Assembly (NCBI GenBank): GCA_900320485.1 | Contig: ONSO01000012.1 | Location: 22,967 to 57,495, forward strand | Source of the DNA: an uncultured Lachnospiraceae bacterium | GTDB taxonomy: Bacteria > Bacillota > Clostridia > Lachnospirales > Lachnospiraceae | Reading direction: 5' to 3' | DNA length: 34,529 bases | Part shown: piece by piece, positions 14,057 to 22,807 of the stretch | Layout of the letters: each line of letters starts with the position of its first letter | Numbering within the stretch: the stretch's first letter is position 1 | Notes under the pieces: generated by a model | Database searches by the model: none | The model's input: the letters and a program-made list of their open reading frames with translations, nothing else | Told to the model about the DNA's origin: nothing | Translations under genes and position numbers: made by a program

Positions 14057-16333
14057 ATGTCAATGGAGTTGTTGACGCTATTACAATTGATCTACGTGAT
14101 CGCCATTTACCTGGGGGTAGTGGTGCTGATCCCTGCGGCGGTATTTCACGGAAAACTGGAGGATCATCCATTTTACGTAAGATATACGGCCTATGCCTGC
14201 ATCGGAAATTTTTATCTCATGAATTTGGTGCTGGTGCTTCAGCTCCTTCATATCTCCAACCGAACGACGCTGATCCTTGGCGTGGTGATCCCTGCGCTTC
14301 TTGGCATTGCCGCATTCCACTGGCAGGATTGGGTGAAGGCTTCCCTGGTCTCCGCCGGAGAGACAACCCACAACGTCATCGTAAATACCATGGGCGTGAG
14401 ACTGTTTGTGGTCCGCATTTTTCAGAACCTTGGAAAATCCGTGACCAACATGCTGAAGGCCATTGGAGATAATCTCCTGACAAGGTGGTTTGACTGGATC
14501 GGCACCATCGCACTGATCGTCGTCATTTGCTGGCAGTATGGCTCAAATCTGTTCAGCGTATACGGTTACACCGCCTCCGACATGCTGGTGCACAATTATT
14601 GGATCAATGCCATGAGTGACAACCAGATCTTTGTGGCCGGCGTTTATCCTTTCGGGTTTCACTGCATCATCTATTTCTTCCATGCCACCTTTGGCGTGGA
14701 GACGTATGTTTTATTAAGGCTTTTCTCCTTGCTTGAAACGTTTTTGATCCATTTTATGCTGTTGTTCCTTTTGAGACTGATCTGTAAAACGGATGCGGCA
14801 CCTTACGTTGCCGTCGGCATTTATCTTTTGCTTAATATTTGGGGAAAGAACGCTTACGTTCGTTTCTTCAGTGCTTTGCCTCAGGAATATGGCATGATCT
14901 TTATCCTTCCCGCCATTTTCTTCCTCATCCTGTTCTTCCGGGAACGCAAGGAAGAAAACGGGGAAAAGGGGCTTCGGGGAAAGAAGAGTACTACCATGCT
15001 GAAACTTTTTGCAATGAACGTCAGCATGACCTTTGCAGTCCATTTCTACGATACCATCGCCTTGGGAATCTTTTGCATTGCCCTGGGAATTGTATTTTGG
15101 AAAACCGTATTCCACAAGGAGTACGTCGGGAGGATCATGGGAGCGGGCGTGATCGGGCTAGTGATCGCCGTATTCCCCATGTGGCTTGCCTATATGGGCG
15201 GAACGCCCTTGGAGGGATCCCTTCGCTGGGGTATCAGCGTCATGAACGGTTATACCATCGAGGACGTGCAGGCAGAGGAAGAATCCCAATCCTTTGACCA
15301 GAGTCTGGCGGCGCCGGCAGAAAACCTTGCAAGAAGCGGAAGCGGCACGACGTACTCCATTATGCCGAAGCCCGCGGCCTTGACAACGGTGCAAGACGGC
15401 GGTAATTTCCTGACAAACATGGCCAGACAGATCTCCGGCTACGTATTTATTGGCAAAAGCTCCAGCTTTGGCATGATCACGCTGATCCTGGTGGTACTCG
15501 GAGCGATTTTGGGCGGCTTGACCCTTTGGAAGGGGGATGCGGAGCGCGGAAAGATGCTTCTTGCGATTACCATTAACGTGGCGGCTTTTTGTCTGCTGCT
15601 GATGTCGAGAGAGATGGGCATACCCATTCTTATGGACAAGAACCGTACCAGCATTTACCTGGGATATTTCTTCATTTTGCTTTTGGGACTTTTGATGGAT
15701 TACGGACTGGACGTGGGAATGGCATTTCTGGAGGGCGAAACCATTAAGAAGGTTTTCCCCGCACTGTTTGCCACAATCTGCTTTATATTCCTCGGGCTGT
15801 TTGGCTGGGTCCGCAAGCCTGCGGAGGTGGAGGCGTTCCAGAAAAATGGTTCCATCATCTGCATCGCCAACATTTTGCGCGAGAATGCGCCGGGAACCTT
15901 TAACATTATCTCCGCCAATGATGAGATGAGAATGACGGAGGAATATGGCTATCACTATGAGGTTAGCCGTCTGCTTGTACAGAACATGGGCGACAATGCC
16001 CTCAATTACCTGGAAGTTCCTGCCTCCAGGGTATACGTATTCATCGAGAAGATCCCCGGAGATTACGATGAACCCTATGAGGGCAGCGGATCAGCCATTT
16101 CCAAGGCCAGTGCCAGAAAGCCCTTGCCTTTTAACGAGGGATTCGGCATGTATAAGGGAGAAAACAGAAACATAGTCATGTCAAAGCTGTATTTTTGGGC
16201 GCAGGCTTTTGGCAAGACGTATGAGAATGAAATGTCAGTATATTACGAGGACGACGAATTTGTATGCTACGAGATCAGGCAGAACGTGGACAGGCCTTAT
16301 GACATGTCGTTCGATTATGGTTACAATAATTAA
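14057..16333 (+). CDS. Large multi-pass membrane protein, GT-C-like
   Basis: A 758-residue protein with at least a dozen hydrophobic segments in its first 580 residues and a soluble C-terminal part of about 170 residues. In an extracytoplasmic loop there is D175-x3-H179 (SDMLVHNYWINAM), then YPFGFH ending at H202, reminiscent of GT-C fold glycosyltransferases and related DUF6541-type proteins. The start at 14057 has AGGGAG 9 bases upstream. It lies between pelE-like and the DUF2194 gene, a position that standard Pel operons do not fill with such a gene, so it may be a lipid-linked sugar transferase adding to the Pel-like polymer, or its polymerase accessory. The function is inferred from fold resemblance only. 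Confidence 0.72.
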   Translation: MSMELLTLLQLIYVIAIYLGVVVLIPAAVFHGKLEDHPFYVRYTAYACIGNFYLMNLVLVLQLLHISNRTTLILGVVIPALLGIAAFHWQDWVKASLVSAGETTHNVIVNTMGVRLFVVRIFQNLGKSVTNMLKAIGDNLLTRWFDWIGTIALIVVICWQYGSNLFSVYGYTASDMLVHNYWINAMSDNQIFVAGVYPFGFHCIIYFFHATFGVETYVLLRLFSLLETFLIHFMLLFLLRLICKTDAAPYVAVGIYLLLNIWGKNAYVRFFSALPQEYGMIFILPAIFFLILFFRERKEENGEKGLRGKKSTTMLKLFAMNVSMTFAVHFYDTIALGIFCIALGIVFWKTVFHKEYVGRIMGAGVIGLVIAVFPMWLAYMGGTPLEGSLRWGISVMNGYTIEDVQAEEESQSFDQSLAAPAENLARSGSGTTYSIMPKPAALTTVQDGGNFLTNMARQISGYVFIGKSSSFGMITLILVVLGAILGGLTLWKGDAERGKMLLAITINVAAFCLLLMSREMGIPILMDKNRTSIYLGYFFILLLGLLMDYGLDVGMAFLEGETIKKVFPALFATICFIFLGLFGWVRKPAEVEAFQKNGSIICIANILRENAPGTFNIISANDEMRMTEEYGYHYEVSRLLVQNMGDNALNYLEVPASRVYVFIEKIPGDYDEPYEGSGSAISKASARKPLPFNEGFGMYKGENRNIVMSKLYFWAQAFGKTYENEMSVYYEDDEFVCYEIRQNVDRPYDMSFDYGYNN

Positions 16334-16362
16334 GATCTCACGGGAGACGGAAGGAAAAGGAC

Positions 16363-18210
16363 ATGGTATCCAGAAGAAATTTTTTCACAATGCTTTTATT
16401 GCTTATGATCATGATCTTTATGTTCATGTTTTCCAGCGTGCTTAAGCAGGTATTAAATGAATATGGAACCAATTCCTACGCGGAAGGTGACTTGGATACG
16501 CAGGGATTGCGCGAAAGGTACGACGCGCTGTCGAAAGGCTTATCGGACAAGGCTCAGGCACTGAGCAACCAGCCTCTGACAAGCAAGACTTTCGAAGAGG
16601 GAGATCTTGACAAAAGAGTTCTCTTTCTGAGCAAGAAGAGTGACAACGAGGTGGGTCAGGTGGTGGCCTCCTGGTGTGAATATATGAAGAGACCCCTGAT
16701 CACCTATTATACCATTAAAGGTTTGGGCGACGTGGAATTCACAAAGCTTCCGGAAGTGATCATCGTGGACGGGGAGTTTGTCAACTGGGACATGGACGCG
16801 GAAGTTTTGATCAGTCTTGTTGAGCAGGGAACCTGCGTGATCTTTGCAAGAATGCCAAGCCCCAGGATCATTCAAAAGTATGACGGCCTGAGGGAAATGA
16901 TGGGAATCAAGACCGTGTACTCCGAGAATATCGCCATCGACGGACTTCGTCTCTTCCCCGGTTTCTTTATCGGCTCGGAGGAAGAGTATAAGGAGGGACC
17001 CGGTAATGAGGGCAGGCAGGATCTGGATCTTACCATTCCCTGGTACGTTACGGGAGAAGGCTCCAAGGTATATATGATGGGCGTCGTAAATGACAGAACG
17101 AGAAAGAGCGCCGACCTTCCCTCCATCGTCTGGAGACATGCTTACGGGGACGGAAAGGTGTTTTGCATCAGCGGCGATTACGTTACAAAGGAGTCCGGCA
17201 TAGGCTTCCTTACGGCCTGTATGGGAGAGAGGGATACATACAATCTGTATCCGGTCATCAATGCTCAGAATTTAGTGCTGACCAACTTTGGAGGGTTCTC
17301 CGATGAAAACGGGGAAGCATTAAACGCTATTTACGACCAGAGACAGATCCCGCTCTTCCGTGACGTGGTATGGCCGTCCATCGTTTCCATGACGGAGAGG
17401 ACGGGGGATAAGATTTCCCTGATGATCGCACCGCAAATGGATTATTCCGACGACAAGGAGCCGGAGGATAATCTGCTGATCTATTATCTAAGACTTCTCA
17501 ACGAAGGATATGGAGAGGCAGGATTGTCCACAAAGCAGTTTTCAAGTCTTTCCATTAAGGAGAAGGTGGGACGAGACCGGGTATTCTGGCAGAAGGAGGC
17601 AGCAGATTACGTCCTTCAGTCCGCCTATTTGGATGACGCGACTAAATATGATGAGATGAAGCAGAGCATTCCGGGCCTTCGGACCGTGGTGATCGATGAG
17701 GGAGAAGGAAAACCGGTCTGGTATGCGGATGACGAGGTTACCATACAGATGGCGACCAGTGACGCTCAGACGCATAAGTTTTCCGAGGATCTGGCGGTGA
17801 AGTCCTATGAGACGGCACTGGGCTATTCCAACGTTTTATTGGACATGTCTCTGGTGTCTCATCCAAAGGGAGAGGACTTCGCTGAGTTTTCCCGAAAGAG
17901 CTCCAGTAATCTGATCACTTTCTGGAAGCAGTTTGCCGGTTTTGAAAAGACTACGCTTTCCGAAAGCGATGCCAGGATCCGCAGATTCTTTGCACTGGAT
18001 TATTATGACGGAAGAAACGGAGATGAGATCCATCTCCACGTGGACGGGCTTGACGAGCAGGCATTCTTTATACTTAAGCTGAACCGCGACGTGATAGATG
18101 AGGTGACCGGGGCGCAGATCACGGATCTGAAGAACGGATTTTATCTCCTTGACGTATCGGAAGAAGACGTAGTGATCAAAGTAAAGGAAAGATGGCTATT
18201 CTATTATTGA
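16363..18210 (+). CDS. DUF2194-family extracytoplasmic protein (PelA deacetylase position)
   Basis: A 615-residue protein with an uncleaved-looking N-terminal anchor (residues 3-26, FFTMLLLLMIMIFMFMFSSV) and a large extracytoplasmic part. Residues about 80-290 look like a flavodoxin/GATase-like domain (KRVLFLSKKSDNEVG, LPEVIIVDGEFV, GTCVIFARMPSPRI), as found in the middle of PelA. The remainder corresponds in position to the PelA deacetylase region, but I do not see the TFDxD and HxxxH metal motifs of an active deacetylase. The last 90 residues look like a beta-rich domain. It directly precedes pelF and pelG. It is probably a structural or degenerate partner in polymer export; this part is inferred. 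Confidence 0.75.
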   Translation: MVSRRNFFTMLLLLMIMIFMFMFSSVLKQVLNEYGTNSYAEGDLDTQGLRERYDALSKGLSDKAQALSNQPLTSKTFEEGDLDKRVLFLSKKSDNEVGQVVASWCEYMKRPLITYYTIKGLGDVEFTKLPEVIIVDGEFVNWDMDAEVLISLVEQGTCVIFARMPSPRIIQKYDGLREMMGIKTVYSENIAIDGLRLFPGFFIGSEEEYKEGPGNEGRQDLDLTIPWYVTGEGSKVYMMGVVNDRTRKSADLPSIVWRHAYGDGKVFCISGDYVTKESGIGFLTACMGERDTYNLYPVINAQNLVLTNFGGFSDENGEALNAIYDQRQIPLFRDVVWPSIVSMTERTGDKISLMIAPQMDYSDDKEPEDNLLIYYLRLLNEGYGEAGLSTKQFSSLSIKEKVGRDRVFWQKEAADYVLQSAYLDDATKYDEMKQSIPGLRTVVIDEGEGKPVWYADDEVTIQMATSDAQTHKFSEDLAVKSYETALGYSNVLLDMSLVSHPKGEDFAEFSRKSSSNLITFWKQFAGFEKTTLSESDARIRRFFALDYYDGRNGDEIHLHVDGLDEQAFFILKLNRDVIDEVTGAQITDLKNGFYLLDVSEEDVVIKVKERWLFYY

Positions 18211-18237
18211 CGTAACCCTTTCGGAAATGGAGACGAA

Positions 18238-19662
18238 ATGAAGATTTGTATGGTAGCGGAGGGCTGCTATCCCTACGTGGTAGGCGGCGTATCCAGTTGG
18301 ATCCATAGTGTGATAAAGGCATTTCCCGAGCATGAGTTCATGGTATTGGCCATTTTGGCGAACCGTTCCTTCCGGGGAAAGTTTGCCTATGAATTACCTG
18401 ACAACCTGATCCAGGTACATGAGGTTTATCTGGAGGATTATGACTGGTGCAGCAAAAAGACGGACAGAAAGCGCAGAAAGCAGCTGACGCCGGAAGAGTA
18501 TGAAGCGGTTTTGAGCCTTCTTATCAATCAGAACGTGAAATGGGACGTGCTTTTTGAATTATTCCAGAACGGCCGTTTTTCCCTGAATGAATTCCTGATG
18601 GGCCCGGAATTTCTAAAGGCCGTGAGGGAATGCTATCTGCTGAATTACCCGGAGGCCGTTTTCTCGGATTTTTTGTGGACCATGCGTTCCATTTACCTGC
18701 CTTTGTTTTTGGCCCTCAGGACGGAGATCCCCAAGGCGGATCTGTATCACTGCGTGGCTACGGGATATGCGGGTGTTCTTGGCTCCATGGCGAAGGAACG
18801 TTTCGGGTGCGGACTTTTGATCTCTGAGCACGGCATCTATACCCGTGAGCGTGAAGAGGAGCTGATCCGCGCAAAATGGGTCGCAGGTATTTATAAAAAC
18901 GTCTGGATCGACCAGTTTAAGAAAATGTCGAAGCTTGCTTATTCCAAGGCAGACTGCGTGACAAGCCTTTATGAGCATGCAAGGCAACTTCAGATCGAGC
19001 TTGGATGTGAGGAAAAAATTACCATGGTGACGCCCAACGGAATTGATGAGAAACGCTTTGAGGGTACGCCGGGGGAAAAGGTCACGGAAGAGGGAATGGT
19101 TCATATCGGAGCGGTGTTGCGCGTTACGCCCATCAAGGACGTAAAGACGCTGATCAGGGCATTTGCCTTTGCAAAGGAGAGGGTGCCGAACCTGAAGCTT
19201 TGGATCATGGGCCCCATGGACGAAGACGAAAAGTATGCGGCAGAGTGCTTCGAACTTGTGGAAGCCATGGGTGTTAAGGATATAGTATTTACGGGCAGAG
19301 TCAACGTAACGGAGTATTTGTGGCAGATGGACGTGACGATCCTCACCAGTATTTCCGAGGGCCAGCCCCTGACCATTTTGGAATCTTATGCGGCGCATAA
19401 GCCCGTGATCGCCACGGACGTTGGTAACTGCCGCGGACTGATCTACGGAGAGGACGACGGGATCGGACAGTCCGGCATTCTGACCCACGTCATGAACGTG
19501 GAGGAGATCACGGCGGCCATGGTTGAGATGGCAACGGACACCGCAAAACGCCTGGAATACGGTGAGAACGGGTACCGGAGAATGATGGGACGATATAAGC
19601 TGACGGACATGAAAAATACCTATCGGAACATCTACAATTATTTTGAGGATTGGAAAAAGTAA
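18238..19662 (+). CDS. pelF: Pel polysaccharide glycosyltransferase PelF (GT4)
   Basis: A 474-residue cytoplasmic GT-B enzyme that polymerises the Pel backbone from UDP-sugars. The start motif MVAEGCYPYVVGGVSSWIHS is the characteristic PelF N-terminus. The C-terminal half has the retaining GT4 nucleotide-sugar site, SEGQPLTILE, with the E-x7-E pair at E374 and E382, preceded by GAVLRVTPIKDVKTLI and followed by PVIATDVGNCRGLI. Length and gene order (before pelG) match the family. The ribosome site is GGAGACGAA just before the ATG. PelF is expected to work with PelD, PelE and PelG at the membrane and to be turned on when PelD binds c-di-GMP. Confidence 0.94.
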   Translation: MKICMVAEGCYPYVVGGVSSWIHSVIKAFPEHEFMVLAILANRSFRGKFAYELPDNLIQVHEVYLEDYDWCSKKTDRKRRKQLTPEEYEAVLSLLINQNVKWDVLFELFQNGRFSLNEFLMGPEFLKAVRECYLLNYPEAVFSDFLWTMRSIYLPLFLALRTEIPKADLYHCVATGYAGVLGSMAKERFGCGLLISEHGIYTREREEELIRAKWVAGIYKNVWIDQFKKMSKLAYSKADCVTSLYEHARQLQIELGCEEKITMVTPNGIDEKRFEGTPGEKVTEEGMVHIGAVLRVTPIKDVKTLIRAFAFAKERVPNLKLWIMGPMDEDEKYAAECFELVEAMGVKDIVFTGRVNVTEYLWQMDVTILTSISEGQPLTILESYAAHKPVIATDVGNCRGLIYGEDDGIGQSGILTHVMNVEEITAAMVEMATDTAKRLEYGENGYRRMMGRYKLTDMKNTYRNIYNYFEDWKK

Positions 19663-19701
19663 TCCTGCGGGGGAGCTTTTGGAAGGAAAGGATAGCGGGA
19701 C

Positions 19702-21186
19702 ATGGCTGGAATAGGCATAAAGCTTAATAAAATATTCGGGAAAGAGACCATCACCACAAACCTTTTGGGTTTTGGATACAGTACCATGGTGACGGTGGCG
19801 CCCATGTTCGTGATCATTGGCAACATACTGCTCATGAGTTATTTCTTGCGCTTTGATTTTACGGGGTATAAGGGAAGAAACCTTTTTGCGGCGACGATCC
19901 TTTACATATTTATTTTTTCGCTGTTGGCGTCGTCACCATACAACGCCGTCATATCAAGGTATCTGTCCGACGTGATCTATGATGAGACGTATGACGACAT
20001 CCTTCCCTGTTACTATACGGGACTTTTTGTTACGGTGGTAACCGCCTGTGTCATGGGAATCCCCTTCTGTATCTGGGAGCGCGTGGTCGGAAAGGTGGCA
20101 CTGTATTACGTTTTTACGGGCTTTTGCGGATACATAGCGTTGGTGCTGGTATTTTATTCCATGCTCTATCTCTCCATTTGTAAGGACTATTCGAAGATCT
20201 CCATATTCTTCTTCACGGGAATGCTGGTGGCGTTTCTCCTGTCCTTCCTGTTTGTGAGGGCCTGGCACATGGAGGTTTCCTATGGCATGCTTCTTGCGCT
20301 GACCGTAGGCTTTTGCGTGACCGCCATCATGGAGATGGCTACCATACGACGGTATTTCCGGCGGAATAACAACAGTTACAAAAAGGTGTTGGGTTATTTT
20401 AAGAGATTCTGGAAGCTGATCCTGATCAACTTTGGCTATACTCTGGGTTTGTACGTACATAACTTTGTATTTTGGAATACAAAGCTGAGAATGGTGGTCG
20501 CAGACAGCTTTATCATGGCGCCGGTTTACGACGTCGCAACCTGCCTTGCCATGTTCACCAACATTTCCGCCACGGTGATCTTCATCGCCAGGATCGAAAT
20601 GCATTTCCACGAACGATATAAGGCATACTCTGAGGCCGTGACCGGCGGCCGGTGGATGGACGTGCAAAATACAAAGAACCGCATGTTCCGCCAGCTTTCC
20701 ACGGAGCTGATGAACTTGGTAAGACTTCAGTTCATCATATCCGTCGTGATCTTCCTGATCATGCTGATCTTTATGCCGAGATTTGGGTTTGCCGGACTGG
20801 TCCTGCAGATTTATCCCTCTTTGGCGGCAGGATACTTTATTCTTTTTGTCATGTATTCAGAAATCATTTTGCTGTATTATTACAATGACCTGGACGGTGC
20901 GGTGATCACGGCTGTTTCCTTCTGCGTCGTGACGCTGCTTGGAAGCATAGTCTGTTCGCATTTTTCCGCCATCTGGTACGGACTTGGCGTGATCGTTGGC
21001 AGCCTTACGGGCTTTTGCATAGCTTACCTGCGTCTTCGCTGGGTGGAAAAACACTTGGATGAGCACATTTTCTGCAGAGGCATTCTCTTCCCCACAAAGT
21101 TTTCCAAGAAGCCGCCTGCACTTGTTTATGACAAAAACCAGCGTGGTGCGAACGGGACCGTGGATGAGAAGGTAATGAGCAGCTAA
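19702..21186 (+). CDS. pelG: Pel exopolysaccharide transporter PelG (MOP superfamily)
   Basis: A 494-residue integral membrane protein with about 12 hydrophobic segments, including FGYSTMVTVAPMFVIIGNILLMS-type sequence near the N-terminus and a long series of aromatic-rich helices. It fits PelG, the flippase-like inner-membrane channel of the Pel machine. It follows pelF by 39 bases. Its basic N-terminus (GIGIKLNKIFGKETITTNLLG) is typical. The last 30 residues are a polar cytoplasmic tail. Together with PelD, PelE and PelF it completes the minimal Gram-positive Pel synthase; no outer-membrane components are expected. Confidence 0.92.
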   Translation: MAGIGIKLNKIFGKETITTNLLGFGYSTMVTVAPMFVIIGNILLMSYFLRFDFTGYKGRNLFAATILYIFIFSLLASSPYNAVISRYLSDVIYDETYDDILPCYYTGLFVTVVTACVMGIPFCIWERVVGKVALYYVFTGFCGYIALVLVFYSMLYLSICKDYSKISIFFFTGMLVAFLLSFLFVRAWHMEVSYGMLLALTVGFCVTAIMEMATIRRYFRRNNNSYKKVLGYFKRFWKLILINFGYTLGLYVHNFVFWNTKLRMVVADSFIMAPVYDVATCLAMFTNISATVIFIARIEMHFHERYKAYSEAVTGGRWMDVQNTKNRMFRQLSTELMNLVRLQFIISVVIFLIMLIFMPRFGFAGLVLQIYPSLAAGYFILFVMYSEIILLYYYNDLDGAVITAVSFCVVTLLGSIVCSHFSAIWYGLGVIVGSLTGFCIAYLRLRWVEKHLDEHIFCRGILFPTKFSKKPPALVYDKNQRGANGTVDEKVMSS

Positions 21187-21209
21187 TGCGGATGTGAGGT
21201 GAGAGTAAC

Positions 21210-21599
21210 GTGGATTGGTTCAACGTACTGGATACGTGGTTTTATCTGGGACTGACTTTGGTCGGCATTGCCATTTTAATCTTTGTGGCGGCATTTTTCC
21301 GATATGCAAGGAAGAAGATGAGTGATGGCTTCATGATGATCTGGTTCTTGATTTCCGTGGTATTGCTTTTTGTTGGAATTGTTCTGATCGCCAAAGGATA
21401 CAGTTCAGCCATGGTGGTGGCGGTGGTGGCCGTCTCCTGTGCGCTGTTACTCATAGTTATTTTTATTACCAGCAGCATGGTATCTGAGCTGATGATGAAG
21501 GTGAGGGAGCTTGCCATGCAGGTGGCACTGCTAAATCAGGAAAACGACAGTATGCTACAGCAGATCAACAAGCTGAAGGAGCAGGAGAAAGATGTGTAA
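21210..21599 (+). CDS. DUF2304-family small membrane protein
   Basis: A 129-residue protein starting at GTG 21210. It has three hydrophobic segments in the first 95 residues (FYLGLTLVGIAILIFVAAFF, then FLISVVLLFVGIVLIA, then VVAVSCALLLIVIFITS) and a C-terminal coiled coil rich in Leu, Asn and Gln (VRELAMQVALLNQENDSML). DUF2304 proteins are usually found with dolichol-phosphate-type GT2 enzymes, and one is encoded two genes downstream. It overlaps the next gene by 8 bases. It may help anchor that GT2 or handle its lipid-linked sugar product; this is by association. Confidence 0.8.
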   Translation: MDWFNVLDTWFYLGLTLVGIAILIFVAAFFRYARKKMSDGFMMIWFLISVVLLFVGIVLIAKGYSSAMVVAVVAVSCALLLIVIFITSSMVSELMMKVRELAMQVALLNQENDSMLQQINKLKEQEKDV

Positions 21600-22794
21600 A
21601 AACATCCTATTTGTGATCAATACGCTCAGCAAGGCGGGAGCGGAAGTTGCACTCCTTGAGCTTTTGAATCAATTTCCGGAGGAAGAATGGCAGGTGGACC
21701 TGTACGTGATCCTTGGGCAGGGAGAATTGGTTACGCACCTTCCAAAGCACGTAAGGCTCCTGAATCCCGTATTTTCCGAGGAATCCGTCCTGTCCGGCAA
21801 AGGCAGGCGGATCATGTTCCTTACGGTTCTAAAGTCCATGTTCCGGCGTGCTACGGTCATCCGCAGATTGCCGTATCTGATGCAAAACTTCTTCCACATG
21901 GTTGTAAAAGGGAGTTTTCACGTGGACAAGCTATTGTGGCGCGTTCTCGCCGACGGCGCGGAGCGTTATGATAAAGAGTATGACCTTGCCGTGGCTTACG
22001 TCGAAGGAGGATCCGCTTACTACGTGGCGGATTACGTTAAGGCAAAAAAGAAAGCGGCATTTATTCACGTGGATTTCCGGATGGCAGGCTATTGCCGGCT
22101 GTTGGATGGCGACTGTTACGCACGCTTTGACAAGGTCTTTCCCATTTCCGAAGAGACAGAAAAAAGCTTACTGGAGCTCTATCCCGAGCTGAAAGGAAAA
22201 ACCTTCGTTTTCCACAATATCATCAACCAGAAGGTCATACGGGAGAAGGCACAACTTCCCGGCGGATTTACGGATGATTATCATGGATTAAGGATCCTGA
22301 CGGTTGGAAGACTGAACAAACAGAAGGCCTATCCCGTTGCCATAGAGGCGCTGAAGCTTCTTCGAGAGGAAGGATTGGATGCCAGATGGTACGTACTTGG
22401 CGAGGGAGAGGAGAGAAAGGCTCTGGAACAGAAGATCCGGGATCTTTCGCTGGAGGGGGAATTCCTTTTGCCGGGGGCCGTGGAAAACCCGTATCCATAT
22501 TTCAAACAGACGGATCTTTACGTACATGCCACGGCCTATGAGGGAAAAAGTATTGCCATTCAGGAGGCACAGACCCTTGCCTGTCCCATCATTGTGTCCG
22601 ATATTATAAGTAACAGGCAGCAGGTGACAAACGAAGTGGACGGGCTTGTGGCAGAGCTTACGCCCAGGGCCATTGCAGATGCCATCCGCGACCTTGCTGA
22701 GCACCCTGATAAGGCAAGGCGGCTTGGCGAACGGGCTTCCATGCGGAAGATTGCCTATGAAGAAGACATGGAACTACTAAAGAGTTTAATATAA
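21592..22794 (+). CDS. Glycosyltransferase family 4
   Basis: A 400-residue GT-B glycosyltransferase. N-terminal Rossmann half: ILFVINTLSKAGAEVALLELL, a glycine/serine-containing acceptor loop. C-terminal half: LRILTVGRLNKQKAYPVAIEAL, WYVLGEGEERKALEQ, then the nucleotide-sugar site TAYEGKSIAIQEAQTLACPIIVSD, where E-x7-E is conserved. The start overlaps the end of the DUF2304 gene by 8 bases, so the two are coupled. Sugar and acceptor cannot be told from sequence. It probably adds to a second glycan or to side groups of the Pel-type polymer. Confidence 0.88.
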   Translation: MCKNILFVINTLSKAGAEVALLELLNQFPEEEWQVDLYVILGQGELVTHLPKHVRLLNPVFSEESVLSGKGRRIMFLTVLKSMFRRATVIRRLPYLMQNFFHMVVKGSFHVDKLLWRVLADGAERYDKEYDLAVAYVEGGSAYYVADYVKAKKKAAFIHVDFRMAGYCRLLDGDCYARFDKVFPISEETEKSLLELYPELKGKTFVFHNIINQKVIREKAQLPGGFTDDYHGLRILTVGRLNKQKAYPVAIEALKLLREEGLDARWYVLGEGEERKALEQKIRDLSLEGEFLLPGAVENPYPYFKQTDLYVHATAYEGKSIAIQEAQTLACPIIVSDIISNRQQVTNEVDGLVAELTPRAIADAIRDLAEHPDKARRLGERASMRKIAYEEDMELLKSLI

Positions 22795-22807
22795 TCGAGG
22801 AATCGAA

